Below, in pieces: positions 36,901 through 44,822 of a stretch of 64,000 nucleotides of DNA. This DNA is from Candidatus Pseudomonas phytovorans (lineage in GTDB: Bacteria; Pseudomonadota; Gammaproteobacteria; Pseudomonadales; Pseudomonadaceae). The DNA is taken from assembly GCA_029202525.1 (NCBI GenBank), contig CP119325.1, positions 4,376,001-4,440,000 on the forward strand. The letters are read 5' to 3'. Both the position numbers and the translations under genes were made by a program. Under the pieces are notes generated by a model. It had not been told where the DNA came from and ran no database searches. It worked only from the letters and a program-made list of their open reading frames with translations. Position 1 is the first letter of the stretch, and each line of letters begins with the position of its first letter.

Positions 36901-38793
36901 GAACGGATCAACGCCGCCTGGCGCCGGGACGATCCCGACAGCCTGACCCTGGAGGCACTGGAAGTCGAGGCCTTGCCCTCCTTGCCAGCCAGGTTCGATC
37001 ACATCATCACGTTGAATATTCGCCGAATCGGTGTCAGGCGGATACCGGCCGACTTCTTCCAGAGTTTCCCAAGGCTGCGCACTTTGCGCCTGGTGCAAAA
37101 CCCTGAGCTGGACTTTGATGGTTTGTTCCGCGCGCTGGCACTTACGCCGGGCCTCGAAGTCCTGGAGCTGGGCGCCAATGGCCTGAATGCTTTTACCACC
37201 GACATACGCCAAGGCCTGGGCAGACTGACCCGCCTTCGCCAGTTGAGCCTGCGTGGAAATGCCCTGCAACTGGTGGCTGCCGATCTTCAGGTGCTCGGGC
37301 AATTGCCGATCGAGGCACTCGATCTGGAAAGCAACAACATCGTGCTGGACGAAACCCTGGCGTCGGGCTTCACCCACTTGGCTACATTGCGTGACTTGCT
37401 CATGACCAACAATCCCTTGCAGTACCCGCCCGACGTGACAGGGTTGACCCGATTGGCCAACCTGCAGTTGCGCAACTGCAGCTTGCAGGCCTGGCCACGT
37501 GGCCTCACCCAGTTGATGCTGCACGCCGATCCGCAGCTGCGCTATCTGGCCTTGAGCTACAACCCGATCAGCCAGGTCGAAGCCTTCGACAGCATTGTCA
37601 CCAGCCCGTTCGCCGAAGCGCTACGCACGAACCGCGAACATGGCTATTGGGACTTCAATGAGAACGGCCTGGACGACGAAAGCAATCGTCGGTTACGCGC
37701 AACCGGTGTAGAGGCTGGTAGCGACAGCGAATGGTCGGACAGCGACGACGAGCCCTGGCTTGAAAGCGCCAATGCCGATCAGCGGCAGTTATGGCGAAAC
37801 CTGTTCGAAGCGGGCGATAGCGGCCACCTGCGTGTGGTTGTGGAGCGCACGGCCAATTCCGCCCAGGCTCAGAGCAACCCACAAAGAATGGCCAATCAGG
37901 TCTGGCGCCTGCTCGAACAGGCAGGGCAGGATCAGGCGTTACGCGCGCACCTTGACAATGTCGCCCAGGAATACCCGCCCACCTGTGGTGACGCTGGCGC
38001 CGACGGGTTCAGTGCGCTGGAACTTGAGGCACAAACCTTCACGGTAATGGCCGAAGAAACAGACCGCCCCTACTACCTGTTCAATTATTTCAGGCGGCTG
38101 TACCGCCGCGAAATGGTCAATGCAATGGGTGAGCGCATACAACTTGCGCGCCTCGCACGGCAGGCCGGGCTGCTGGAACTGGAAAGGCTACCTGCCGTAG
38201 CTCAGCCTGAAACGCTGGCTTTGCCAGCCCTGGACAGCCTTGATGAGCTCGCGGACCCAGCGCTGCTACAAGGCGGCGTGGACCTGATTGAAATACGTCT
38301 GGCGTTGCGCCAAGCGCTTAGCCGACAACTTGAGTTCCCTGAAAACAGCCGAGGCATGCTGTATAGGGCCGAGGCCATGATCAGCGTCGATGTCGAAGAA
38401 AATGTCTTGGCAGCCGTGCGCTTGCTGGATGACACGGCCAGCGAACGCAGGGCCTGGATTGCCCGGCAGCCGATCTGGCAACGCTACCTCACCCAGCACT
38501 TCAGCGAACGCTTCGCGAGGCTGGATGCGCAATGGTATCGAGGCCTGGAGTACCTGGACTACTGCCTGGAGCCTGAAAGCGAAGCCGTGGCCTCGCTGGA
38601 TGACGCGGTACTGCAGGCTATGCGCGAAGCGTTGCCCGGCATGCAATTGGGCGTAAACGGCCAACTGCGCCGGGTGGAGCTGAGCAGCCAGCTATACGAT
38701 CAGGCCAGCCGGCGGCTGGAGGCCGGGCGTGAACTTCAGCGACAGGCACTGTTCGAGGAACTGACCAACGCGCAGGACTACAACAACAGGTAG
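33919..38793 (+). CDS. LRR-NEL protein: candidate secreted E3 ubiquitin ligase effector
   Basis: The 1624-residue product has a large N-terminal region (about 1-900) of the type in pseudomonad 'dermonecrotic toxin/DUF6543' proteins. A leucine-rich repeat block follows at about residues 1020-1200, with repeats such as LEVLELGANGLNAF and LRQLSLRGNALQLV. A C-terminal NEL (novel E3 ligase, IpaH/SspH-type) domain is near 1280-1600. The catalytic Cys is at 1356 in PPTCGDAGADGF, matching the family's Cys-x-Asp pattern. Such proteins are delivered into host cells and attach ubiquitin to targets. The start has GGAGAAGCCC ahead of it. No secretion genes or chaperone lie nearby. A short hydrophobic segment near 420-450 and another near 475-500 may be a membrane-insertion part of the N-terminal domain. 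Assignment of NEL is strong; of the host role, inferred. Confidence 0.8.
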   Translation: MTYVPLHHKQIVRTLPDWSKALHHAHASQIVQSLRKEHLDADGLPYPWFSQADTLTQQAVLRAIARRDNSRTALQIALAPLKGITEYCSPLLQQQLKLDIPISQAQYVYQAIAIERPDEVPGCPPVHTGPGPVVAKGAPQYRSLLEAALHNFEGPNDATRLTRLQRSRHDIMPIAGLALSRFIAECRALDLGKRYQGHLDEVFAGTKASQIQTLAVDARRDEFRVHVRVAACKGLIDLDGSAALHAVAADLATAPRYKGRPLRCWQQMLFGIPIHEMLFIAPEPDGKHDPVFVYDPMAPDRISAYSSLGAAHRHLHKQLLQEDYRKRFVGLALQRQQAELHQKLSHALYKNAGQQDTQALLPRESIHLEAEEFNRPNRPWADLESAHLARLRADARSIAVPTADVDARVRQRNLEYWLDLGFTVLNVAAMFVPCLNPIMMTLGAAQIMNSVFEGISAWEAGDNAQALAQLESVLLNIGVVAAAGAGAGVLKASGFVDGMRSIVKDGKEYLWSARLDDYASPLSIPDSVEADHQGRYTVDGHHYVRIDSTLYQQEQEQGRWRLTHPQDPQAYRPPLLNNGEGTWRGVHEAPVEWDQPLLLRRLGPVADGLNEGELQAALKCSGEQDATLRFAQVAAQRPPALLADVLDRLRSNRQVDDLIQRVGDQAPLHAYRNFALPSLTELEGWPQRYVIKAYHGPENWGASTRYGTAPDGAFAVEVEINRGDLEGGALGSRVVAQLDDDSLTALLPANTTPAERGTALATQLARHLGRHRETLFERFYTQHQAPLAPPAQALANQFQGLPWRALEEIIAHTDASERLRLAAGRVPLRVAEEARVMQARARLDMALLGMYRPALATPDSAVLDTALAAEHPAADAEERFALAAANRSHAAELIGQQPVRPGYRSPMRLAHGRIGYPLSGWRSWFSPADRRLRALYPRLDTRQRSALLRQLRQRGDVGAQLGALERERDALDTALRQWESEGVDSQRDGRVEARERINAAWRRDDPDSLTLEALEVEALPSLPARFDHIITLNIRRIGVRRIPADFFQSFPRLRTLRLVQNPELDFDGLFRALALTPGLEVLELGANGLNAFTTDIRQGLGRLTRLRQLSLRGNALQLVAADLQVLGQLPIEALDLESNNIVLDETLASGFTHLATLRDLLMTNNPLQYPPDVTGLTRLANLQLRNCSLQAWPRGLTQLMLHADPQLRYLALSYNPISQVEAFDSIVTSPFAEALRTNREHGYWDFNENGLDDESNRRLRATGVEAGSDSEWSDSDDEPWLESANADQRQLWRNLFEAGDSGHLRVVVERTANSAQAQSNPQRMANQVWRLLEQAGQDQALRAHLDNVAQEYPPTCGDAGADGFSALELEAQTFTVMAEETDRPYYLFNYFRRLYRREMVNAMGERIQLARLARQAGLLELERLPAVAQPETLALPALDSLDELADPALLQGGVDLIEIRLALRQALSRQLEFPENSRGMLYRAEAMISVDVEENVLAAVRLLDDTASERRAWIARQPIWQRYLTQHFSERFARLDAQWYRGLEYLDYCLEPESEAVASLDDAVLQAMREALPGMQLGVNGQLRRVELSSQLYDQASRRLEAGRELQRQALFEELTNAQDYNNR

Positions 38794-38797
38794 CCCG

Positions 38798-41269
38798 CTA
38801 CTGGCCGCGCAGGTCCTCGAAAAAGGCCTGCCGGCCATCCACCTGGCTCGACGCCCGGGGCACCGCTGCCGCATCGCCGTTGGCGGCCTCCACATGCCAG
38901 TAGCAATGCTGCACCGCCCGCGTCACCGCCACGTAGGCCAGGCGCTGCACCTCTTCCTTCTGCGCCGTATCGAACGGTTGCGCATCCCCGGCCTTGCCCA
39001 GACCGGCCTGGCGATACACCTGGTTCTTGTAGGGCGAGCTGGTCAGGTACTGGCAGTCGCCGAGCATGAACACCGCATCGGCCTGCAAGCCCTTGGCACT
39101 GTGGTAGGTCAGCTGACGCAGCCGGCGCTGCTCGGCCGGCAATGCCGCCTCGGCGTGCAATACGCTTTGCAGGTGCTCGTTCATCAGCGCCCGGTCACTG
39201 CCCTTACGGTACAGCATCATCACCGTTTCGCCCCGCTGGTAGTGCTCGATCAGCGTTTCGCCCAGAGCCGCTTCGTCACGGTCGAAGACCTTTACCGGCG
39301 AACCTGGCAGCTCGGCAGCCGGGCCATTGGCGCGGGCTTTCTTGCCGGCAATCGCCGGGGTGCCTTTGACCAGGTGCTCGGCCGCGTCGATCACCTGCTG
39401 CTGGCAGCGGTAGTTGTCGACCAGCATCACCCGCGTGTTGGCCGGCGACAGGAAGGCCTTGGTGAATTCCATAAAGTACTTGGGCGAACTACCGCGCCAG
39501 CCATAGATCGACTGCCAGTCATCACCCACACACAGCAGCGACGAATGCTGTGCATGGCGCCCGGTGTGCATGGCCGGGCCGCGTCGGCGTATCTCGGCCA
39601 GACTGGCACGCAGCCAGCTGACGATTTGCGGCGACACGTCCTGGAACTCGTCGATCATCAGGTGCGCCAAAGGCCGCAACAACGGGTCGGGTAGCAGTTG
39701 CAGGTTTTCCGGGTTGTTCTCGCCGAACAGGGCGAACATGCGGTTGTAGCTCATGACCGGTGGCGACTGGTCCAGCAGGTGTGCTTCCAGGGCTTTCCAG
39801 TACAGGGCCAGGGCTTCGAAGAACAAGGCATCGCTGTCGCCGGACGGGAAGCTCATCGCCGCTACCGCGTTGTTGACATCCAGGCCAAGGTTCTCGATGA
39901 AGCTGGCCGCGCCGACAAAGGCATCCAGCAACGGCGCCGGCGCCAGTTCACCCTTGACCTTGTACTCGAACCCCGGGCCGGCCACGGCATCGCCAGCCAG
40001 CGAAGCGGCCAGCCGCCGGGCCATGGCGTAGTTATCGAGCCAGATCAGCGGCCGATCGCAGAAGGCCTGCAACAGGGTGCGCTTGACCGCCCATTCGGCA
40101 CGCACCGCCAGCTTGGCGCCGGGGCGCTGGTACTGCGCGCTTTCTGCCGGGTCAAAGCCCAGCACGACCAAAGGCCCCTGCCCCGCCAGGCGGCCATGCA
40201 CATGGAAGCGGCTGCCCCGGATATCGACGGTTTCGCGGCAAGGTTCTATGCCCTTGATCGGCCAGGCGCCGGCGGCGAACCACAGGTCCTCGATCACGTC
40301 GCACAGTTCTTCGTCGCGCTGGGACGCTAACTGAGTCACCTGTGCGCGCTTCTGCACATCGGGGTTGTTAGGGTCCAGCGGTTTCAGTTGCAAGGCTTCG
40401 CTACGCAACAGGCCTATCAGCTCGGCAAAACGCGGGCTCTCGCCCAGCAAGCCGCTGTAGCACTGGTTCAGCTGCAGACGCTGGGCATCGTTAAGGCGCA
40501 GGTCGAACGGGTTGCTGTCGGCCTCAGCCTCACGCCCCGCAGGCATCTCGTTGCCCAGCGTCTCGAAGGCGCGCACCTGGCCGAAGCCCGGCAGGCTGCG
40601 CACCAGCGGCAGAATGCGCGAATGGAAGGTACGCACCAGCTCGCGGGCCTGCACCGGTTGCAGGTTGATCTGCCACAGGGCGAATACCTGCAGCAGGCGC
40701 TTGATGAAGTCCTTGCGCGACTCGCGGGTGAAGGTGACCACGGTCATCGCGTCCAGTTCGTAACCCAGATAGTGGCGCAGCAGCAGGATGCGCAACACCA
40801 GCGACGTTGACTTGCCTGCACCGGCGCCCGCCACCACACAGGTGGACGGCGTGTCACTGAAGATCAGCTTCCACTGCGCGGCGCTGGGTTGCGCCTCGGC
40901 GGGCAGGCGCTGGGCGACATCGGCCTTGAAGCGCTTTTTCAGCTCGGTCGTGAGCGGCAGGCGCCAGTCGTCGAACAGGTTGTCGTCCTGGCCGGGTACG
41001 GCAGCGGTGTCGGGGCGGGCATCACGGATCACCAGCACCTGGCGCCCTGCCTCGTAGCCTTCCACCCTTCCACGCTCGAACCCTTCACGCACTGCATCGG
41101 CATGGCCACTGCGCTGGCCCTCGGCGTGGCCCAGGAACCAAGAGTCGCGGTGCTGGGCTTGCAGGCGGGTCAAGACACGCCCCAGAAGGCGAGCGGCCAG
41201 GCGTCGAAACCAGGGCAATTGAGCGGGCGGGGTAAGGTCGGCGGGGGCCTGGGGTTGCTCGTGGGCCAC
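38798..41269 (-). CDS. UvrD/Rep-family superfamily 1 DNA helicase
   Basis: Helicase of 823 residues. Motifs: Q/Walker A VVAGAGAGKSTSLV (near residue 145), MTVVTFTRESRKDF (Ia), MIDEFQDVS (Walker B, II), LLCVGDDWQSIYGWRGSS (III), VDNYRC (IV), LTYHSAKGLQADAVFML (V) and RLAYVAVTRAVQHC (VI). This is the full SF1A set with a roughly 120-residue N-terminal extension. I chose the GTG at 41269 (AHEQPQAP) because GGAG lies eight bases upstream; the longer frame adds 15 residues. It ends four bases from the NEL gene in convergent orientation. Likely a DNA repair or replication-conflict helicase. No nuclease domain is seen. Confidence 0.88.
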   Translation of the reverse strand: MAHEQPQAPADLTPPAQLPWFRRLAARLLGRVLTRLQAQHRDSWFLGHAEGQRSGHADAVREGFERGRVEGYEAGRQVLVIRDARPDTAAVPGQDDNLFDDWRLPLTTELKKRFKADVAQRLPAEAQPSAAQWKLIFSDTPSTCVVAGAGAGKSTSLVLRILLLRHYLGYELDAMTVVTFTRESRKDFIKRLLQVFALWQINLQPVQARELVRTFHSRILPLVRSLPGFGQVRAFETLGNEMPAGREAEADSNPFDLRLNDAQRLQLNQCYSGLLGESPRFAELIGLLRSEALQLKPLDPNNPDVQKRAQVTQLASQRDEELCDVIEDLWFAAGAWPIKGIEPCRETVDIRGSRFHVHGRLAGQGPLVVLGFDPAESAQYQRPGAKLAVRAEWAVKRTLLQAFCDRPLIWLDNYAMARRLAASLAGDAVAGPGFEYKVKGELAPAPLLDAFVGAASFIENLGLDVNNAVAAMSFPSGDSDALFFEALALYWKALEAHLLDQSPPVMSYNRMFALFGENNPENLQLLPDPLLRPLAHLMIDEFQDVSPQIVSWLRASLAEIRRRGPAMHTGRHAQHSSLLCVGDDWQSIYGWRGSSPKYFMEFTKAFLSPANTRVMLVDNYRCQQQVIDAAEHLVKGTPAIAGKKARANGPAAELPGSPVKVFDRDEAALGETLIEHYQRGETVMMLYRKGSDRALMNEHLQSVLHAEAALPAEQRRLRQLTYHSAKGLQADAVFMLGDCQYLTSSPYKNQVYRQAGLGKAGDAQPFDTAQKEEVQRLAYVAVTRAVQHCYWHVEAANGDAAAVPRASSQVDGRQAFFEDLRGQ

Positions 41270-41488
41270 GGTCACTCCGTTGAAAAACCAAATCAGCGGG
41301 CATGTTCGCCGCATCGACAGAAAATCGCCAGCGAATGCTTGCAGATCAGTGGATTAGGCGATGAAGCGAATGCAGCCACGCAGTTTTAATATCAATTAAT
41401 CAGATTGTTTTTAGCCGATATTTACGCTTATTTTCGATGTTTAATTCGCGCATCATGGCGTCATTCCCCTGATTCAAGGAGCACGATC

Positions 41489-42187
41489 ATGCTGCAACTA
41501 CGACCTTTCGATAGCCTGGGCCACGCCAACCACGGCTGGCTCGATGCCCACCACCATTTCTCGTTCGCCGAATACTACGACCCGGCGCGCACTCAATGGG
41601 GCAACCTGCGGGTATGGAACGACGACCTGATCGCGGCCGGCAGCGGCTTCCCGCCGCATCCGCACCGCGACATGGAAATCATCACCTATGTGCGTGAAGG
41701 CGCGATCACCCACCAGGACAGCCTGGGCAACAAGGGCCGTACCGAAGCCGGTGACGTGCAGGTAATGAGTGCCGGTACCGGCATCGTGCACAGCGAGTAC
41801 AACCTGGAAGACGTCGATACGCGTATTTTCCAGATCTGGATCGTGCCGGAGCGCACCGGTGAAGCACCGCAGTGGGGTAGCCGGCCGTTCCCCAAAGGCG
41901 AGCGTGGCGAAGGCTTCGTGACCCTGGCCAGCGGCCGCGCCGGTGACGAGGACAGCCTGCAGATTCGCACCGATGCCCGGCTGGTAGCGGCGACCTTGCG
42001 AGCAGGTGAAACCGCCGAGTACCGCTTCGATGCCGCACGCCGGGGTTACCTGGTGCCGGCCAAGGGGCTGGTGGAAGCCAACGGGCTGCGGGTCAAGGCC
42101 CGCGACGGTGTAGCGATCGAGCAGGAAGCCGTTCTGCGGGTGACAGCCATTGAAGACAGCGAGATCGTGCTGGTGGATGTGGCCTGA
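41489..42187 (+). CDS. Pirin family protein (YhhW-like)
   Basis: A 232-residue bicupin. The metal-binding segment PPHPHRDMEIITYVREGAITH and the later GTGIVHSEYN match the His/His/His/Glu set of YhhW-type pirins, which bind iron or another divalent metal and can cleave quercetin. The start at 41489 has AAGGAG 8 bases upstream; a longer frame from 41405 is rejected. The 219-base gap before it is AT-rich (41390-41450), compatible with the promoter. It stands alone, followed by a REP pair. The in vivo substrate is unknown. Confidence 0.87.
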   Translation: MLQLRPFDSLGHANHGWLDAHHHFSFAEYYDPARTQWGNLRVWNDDLIAAGSGFPPHPHRDMEIITYVREGAITHQDSLGNKGRTEAGDVQVMSAGTGIVHSEYNLEDVDTRIFQIWIVPERTGEAPQWGSRPFPKGERGEGFVTLASGRAGDEDSLQIRTDARLVAATLRAGETAEYRFDAARRGYLVPAKGLVEANGLRVKARDGVAIEQEAVLRVTAIEDSEIVLVDVA

Positions 42188-42232
42188 TGTATCGGACCCG
42201 TGCAGGCTGCCTTGTAATGCCTGCACTGGCCT

Positions 42233-42326
42233 CATCGCCGGCAAGCCAGCTCCCACAGGTACCGCGCAGGCCAGCAGATTGATATAAAACTGCGCGGTCC
42301 CTGTGGGAGCTGGCTTGCCGGCGATG
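42233..42326. repeat. REP inverted pair downstream of the phenol operon
   Basis: Arms of 37 bases (42233-42269 and 42290-42326) are inverted copies with one mismatch, beginning catcgccggcaagccagctc. They lie between the convergent ends of the pirin gene and the phenol-operon channel gene, where they may stop transcripts from both sides. Confidence 0.88.
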
Positions 42327-42348
42327 GGCTGGACAGCAGCGCCCTTTT

Positions 42349-43248
42349 TTAGAAGGGCAAGGTCAGCTTCAACCAGTAGGCATCGCCCTGGGCGCGGTTG
42401 CGCACCTGGGTTTCCTTCGACCACTTCGCCGTCACAAACCAGCCATCTTTGCCACTGTATTTGATCGACGGGCCAACGGCAAAGCTGCGCCCTTTGTTGT
42501 CTTCGATACGCTCACCGTTCTGACGGTCGTCAGTGGTCTGCCGGTAGTAATACCCCCCTACCCCCACGACCCAGCCATTGCCCAGCCCCCACCCCACGGC
42601 ATAATCCACATGAAATTCCTGCCCCGAACGGTAATCGGTGGCCGGGTTGCGCCGGTTGAAGTCGTACATCACCTTGGCATCCAGGTTGGGCCCGGCCGGG
42701 TCGATGTAGCTCATCGCATACACCGGCTCGAACACCCAGTAATTGCGCCCGGGGTTGGCCAGGTCGTCCTTGTCGTAGCGGCCAGTGGGGGCAATCATGT
42801 CGAAGGCCAGGATGCTGTGGAATTTGTCGCTGTGGTGAAAGCCCAGCGCCGGGCCAAAGATCACGTCACCCAGGCCGCTATTGTGCTGCGACTGGCCATT
42901 AAGCGAGACCTTCAAGTCCACCAGCGGCACGATGGCATGCAGCGCCAGGCTGCCACCCAGCACCGTATAGTCACTCACCCAGATCAACCGCGGCACGATG
43001 GCGTTGGCACGCACGCGAAAGTCCACGGGCAGTTTGCGCCCGTCGTTGCCGCGCAGGTTGTTTGCTTCGTAATGGTTGACGAACAGCTGGCCGTAGAAGC
43101 CTGGCGGCGGCATGGCGCCGGACATGTAGTTTTCGGCACCTAGCGGGTAAGACGTGCCACCGCCCTCAGTGGCATGGGACAGGTTGGCTGCGCCGAACAA
43201 CGAGGCGCACACGGCAAGGCGCAACAGGTTTGCAAGGGTCGGGGTCAT
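42349..43248 (-). CDS. SphA / phenol MetA-degradation family outer-membrane channel-like protein
   Basis: Product of 299 residues with a signal peptide (LANLLRLAVCASLFGAANLSHA) and a beta-barrel-like body of alternating strands (for example GFYGQLFVNHYEANNLR and WVVGVGGYYYRQTTD) that ends in the terminal aromatic LTLPF. This fits the PF13557 'MetA pathway of phenol degradation' family, which may pass aromatic compounds across the outer membrane. The ATG at 43248 is used; a start 40 residues upstream would add an unrelated tail. It follows dmpP by 76 bases in the same orientation, so it is probably the last gene of the phenol operon. Transport is inferred from family and context. Confidence 0.78.
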   Translation of the reverse strand: MTPTLANLLRLAVCASLFGAANLSHATEGGGTSYPLGAENYMSGAMPPPGFYGQLFVNHYEANNLRGNDGRKLPVDFRVRANAIVPRLIWVSDYTVLGGSLALHAIVPLVDLKVSLNGQSQHNSGLGDVIFGPALGFHHSDKFHSILAFDMIAPTGRYDKDDLANPGRNYWVFEPVYAMSYIDPAGPNLDAKVMYDFNRRNPATDYRSGQEFHVDYAVGWGLGNGWVVGVGGYYYRQTTDDRQNGERIEDNKGRSFAVGPSIKYSGKDGWFVTAKWSKETQVRNRAQGDAYWLKLTLPF

Positions 43249-43324
43249 CGGGTCAACCTTTTTTGTTGTTATCGGTCGGGTGCAGGCCAGCCCCCCGTGA
43301 ACAGGGAGCCGGGTATCAAGGGGT

Positions 43325-44386
43325 TCAGATGCGCTTGAACAGGGCCGAACGCTGGCCGTCAGCAGCACCGTCTGCGGTGCTGTAGAAGCGCTCCATGAAG
43401 ATGTCGCGCTCGAACAGCCGCCCCTGCATCAGGCAGGTGATGGCGGCATCGATCATCGGTGGCGGGCCGCACAGGTAAGCCTTGTGCCCGTTGAAACGGC
43501 CGTCGAAATGCTGCCTGGCCGCGTCGTGCACGTAGCCACGCACACCTTGCCACTGCTCATCCTCAGCTGCTTGGCTAAGGGCCGGCACATAGCTGAAATT
43601 GGCATGCCGGGCAGCCAGCGCCTCGAACAACTCGCGGTTGTACAGCTCGGCACGGGTACGTGCGCCCTGGAACAGGGTGATGCGCCGGGTGTCGCCACGC
43701 GTCAGCAGGTCGAGAATCATCGACTGCGGGCTGGACAGGCCCGAGCCGCCGGCGATGAAGATCAGGTCGCCGGGCTGCGAAGCGCGCACGAAAAACTGCC
43801 CGTAAGGGCCGGACACTTCCAGTGCATCGCCAACCTTGAGCTGATGGTGAATATGCCCGGTGGCCACACCACCCTCCACCAGGCGCACGTGCAGTTCCAC
43901 CTCATCGGCCTGCTGTGGCGGGTTGGCCAGGGAGAAGGCGCGAGTGCCTTCGATACCTGGCAGTTGCAGGTTCACGTACTGCCCGGCCTGAAATGCCATC
44001 GGCCGGTCGAGTTTCAGGTGCACACCACGGATAGTCGGTGACAGCTCCACCAGTTGGGTGACTACAGCACGGTAGTCCTGCACTGGCAGGCCGGCAAAGT
44101 CCGGGTCGACATCGATGTCGGCTTCGATCACCAGGTCGCTCTGCGGGATGGCACAACAGGCCAGCACCTTGCCCTCGTCGCGCTCCATGTCCATCAGGGC
44201 GAAGGATGAAGCCGCACCCAGGTCGACCTCGCCTTCCAGCACCTGGCACTTGCAGGTGGCGCAGGTGCCGTGGCCACAGGCAAACGGCAGCCAGACGCCC
44301 TGGCGCAAGGCGGCTTCAAGGATGGTCTGGCCCTCCTCCACTTCAATCTGCTCGCCGGTCGGTTCGATGGTGACTTGATAGCTCAT
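43325..44386 (-). CDS. dmpP: Phenol hydroxylase reductase component P5
   Basis: The 353-residue FAD/[2Fe-2S] reductase passes electrons from NADH to the di-iron oxygenase. The plant-type ferredoxin half is seen in PFACGHGTCATCKCQVLEGE and the distant Cys in KVLACCAIPQ. The FAD motif is RAFSLANPP, and the NAD(P) segment is IFIAGGSGLSSPQSMI. Length matches DmpP. The start has GAGGAATGCC ahead. It follows dmpO by 11 bases. In meta-pathway operons a ferredoxin and catechol 2,3-dioxygenase usually follow. Neither is present here. Confidence 0.92.
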   Translation of the reverse strand: MSYQVTIEPTGEQIEVEEGQTILEAALRQGVWLPFACGHGTCATCKCQVLEGEVDLGAASSFALMDMERDEGKVLACCAIPQSDLVIEADIDVDPDFAGLPVQDYRAVVTQLVELSPTIRGVHLKLDRPMAFQAGQYVNLQLPGIEGTRAFSLANPPQQADEVELHVRLVEGGVATGHIHHQLKVGDALEVSGPYGQFFVRASQPGDLIFIAGGSGLSSPQSMILDLLTRGDTRRITLFQGARTRAELYNRELFEALAARHANFSYVPALSQAAEDEQWQGVRGYVHDAARQHFDGRFNGHKAYLCGPPPMIDAAITCLMQGRLFERDIFMERFYSTADGAADGQRSALFKRI

Positions 44387-44397
44387 GGCGGCATTCC

Positions 44398-44757
44398 TCA
44401 GTTGTGGCTGCCGCCCAGGCCTTCAAGGCCAGGGGTGTGCAGGTGCAGCAGGCTCTTGTGGGCAACGCCGTTGGCGGCCAGGCCGCGGGCCAGCTCCGGA
44501 ATGAACGGCTGGTCATCCAGGCGCCAGTGGGCGGCGGCGAAGTCCACCTGAGCGGCATCCGGGTGCAGGGCGATAGCCGGCTTGACCACCTGTTCGATGA
44601 AGGCAGCAAAGGGTAGCGCCGGGTCCACCGGCAAGGTGAACGGTGCGCAGAACAGCAGGTGGTTTTCCCAGCACAGGTACACCAGCTGGGCACCGTGGAA
44701 ATTGGCCTGGCGGTCCAGGGGTTGGGCGGTGTAGCGGCCGATGGCGGTCACGGGCAT
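44398..44757 (-). CDS. dmpO: Phenol hydroxylase component P4
   Basis: A 119-residue protein of the DmpO/PheA4 family. It begins MPVTAIGRYTAQPLDR and holds the family segment NHLLFCAPFTLPVDP. It belongs to the phenol hydroxylase complex, where its exact task is less certain than that of the other parts. The length equals typical DmpO. The start at 44757 avoids a 14-residue upstream extension. Confidence 0.88.
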   Translation of the reverse strand: MPVTAIGRYTAQPLDRQANFHGAQLVYLCWENHLLFCAPFTLPVDPALPFAAFIEQVVKPAIALHPDAAQVDFAAAHWRLDDQPFIPELARGLAANGVAHKSLLHLHTPGLEGLGGSHN

Positions 44758-44822
44758 GGCAATGGTCCTTTTGTTCTTGTAGGGGCCAGGGCGCGGCAAC
44801 AGCGCCCTGGTGGTTCGAGGGT

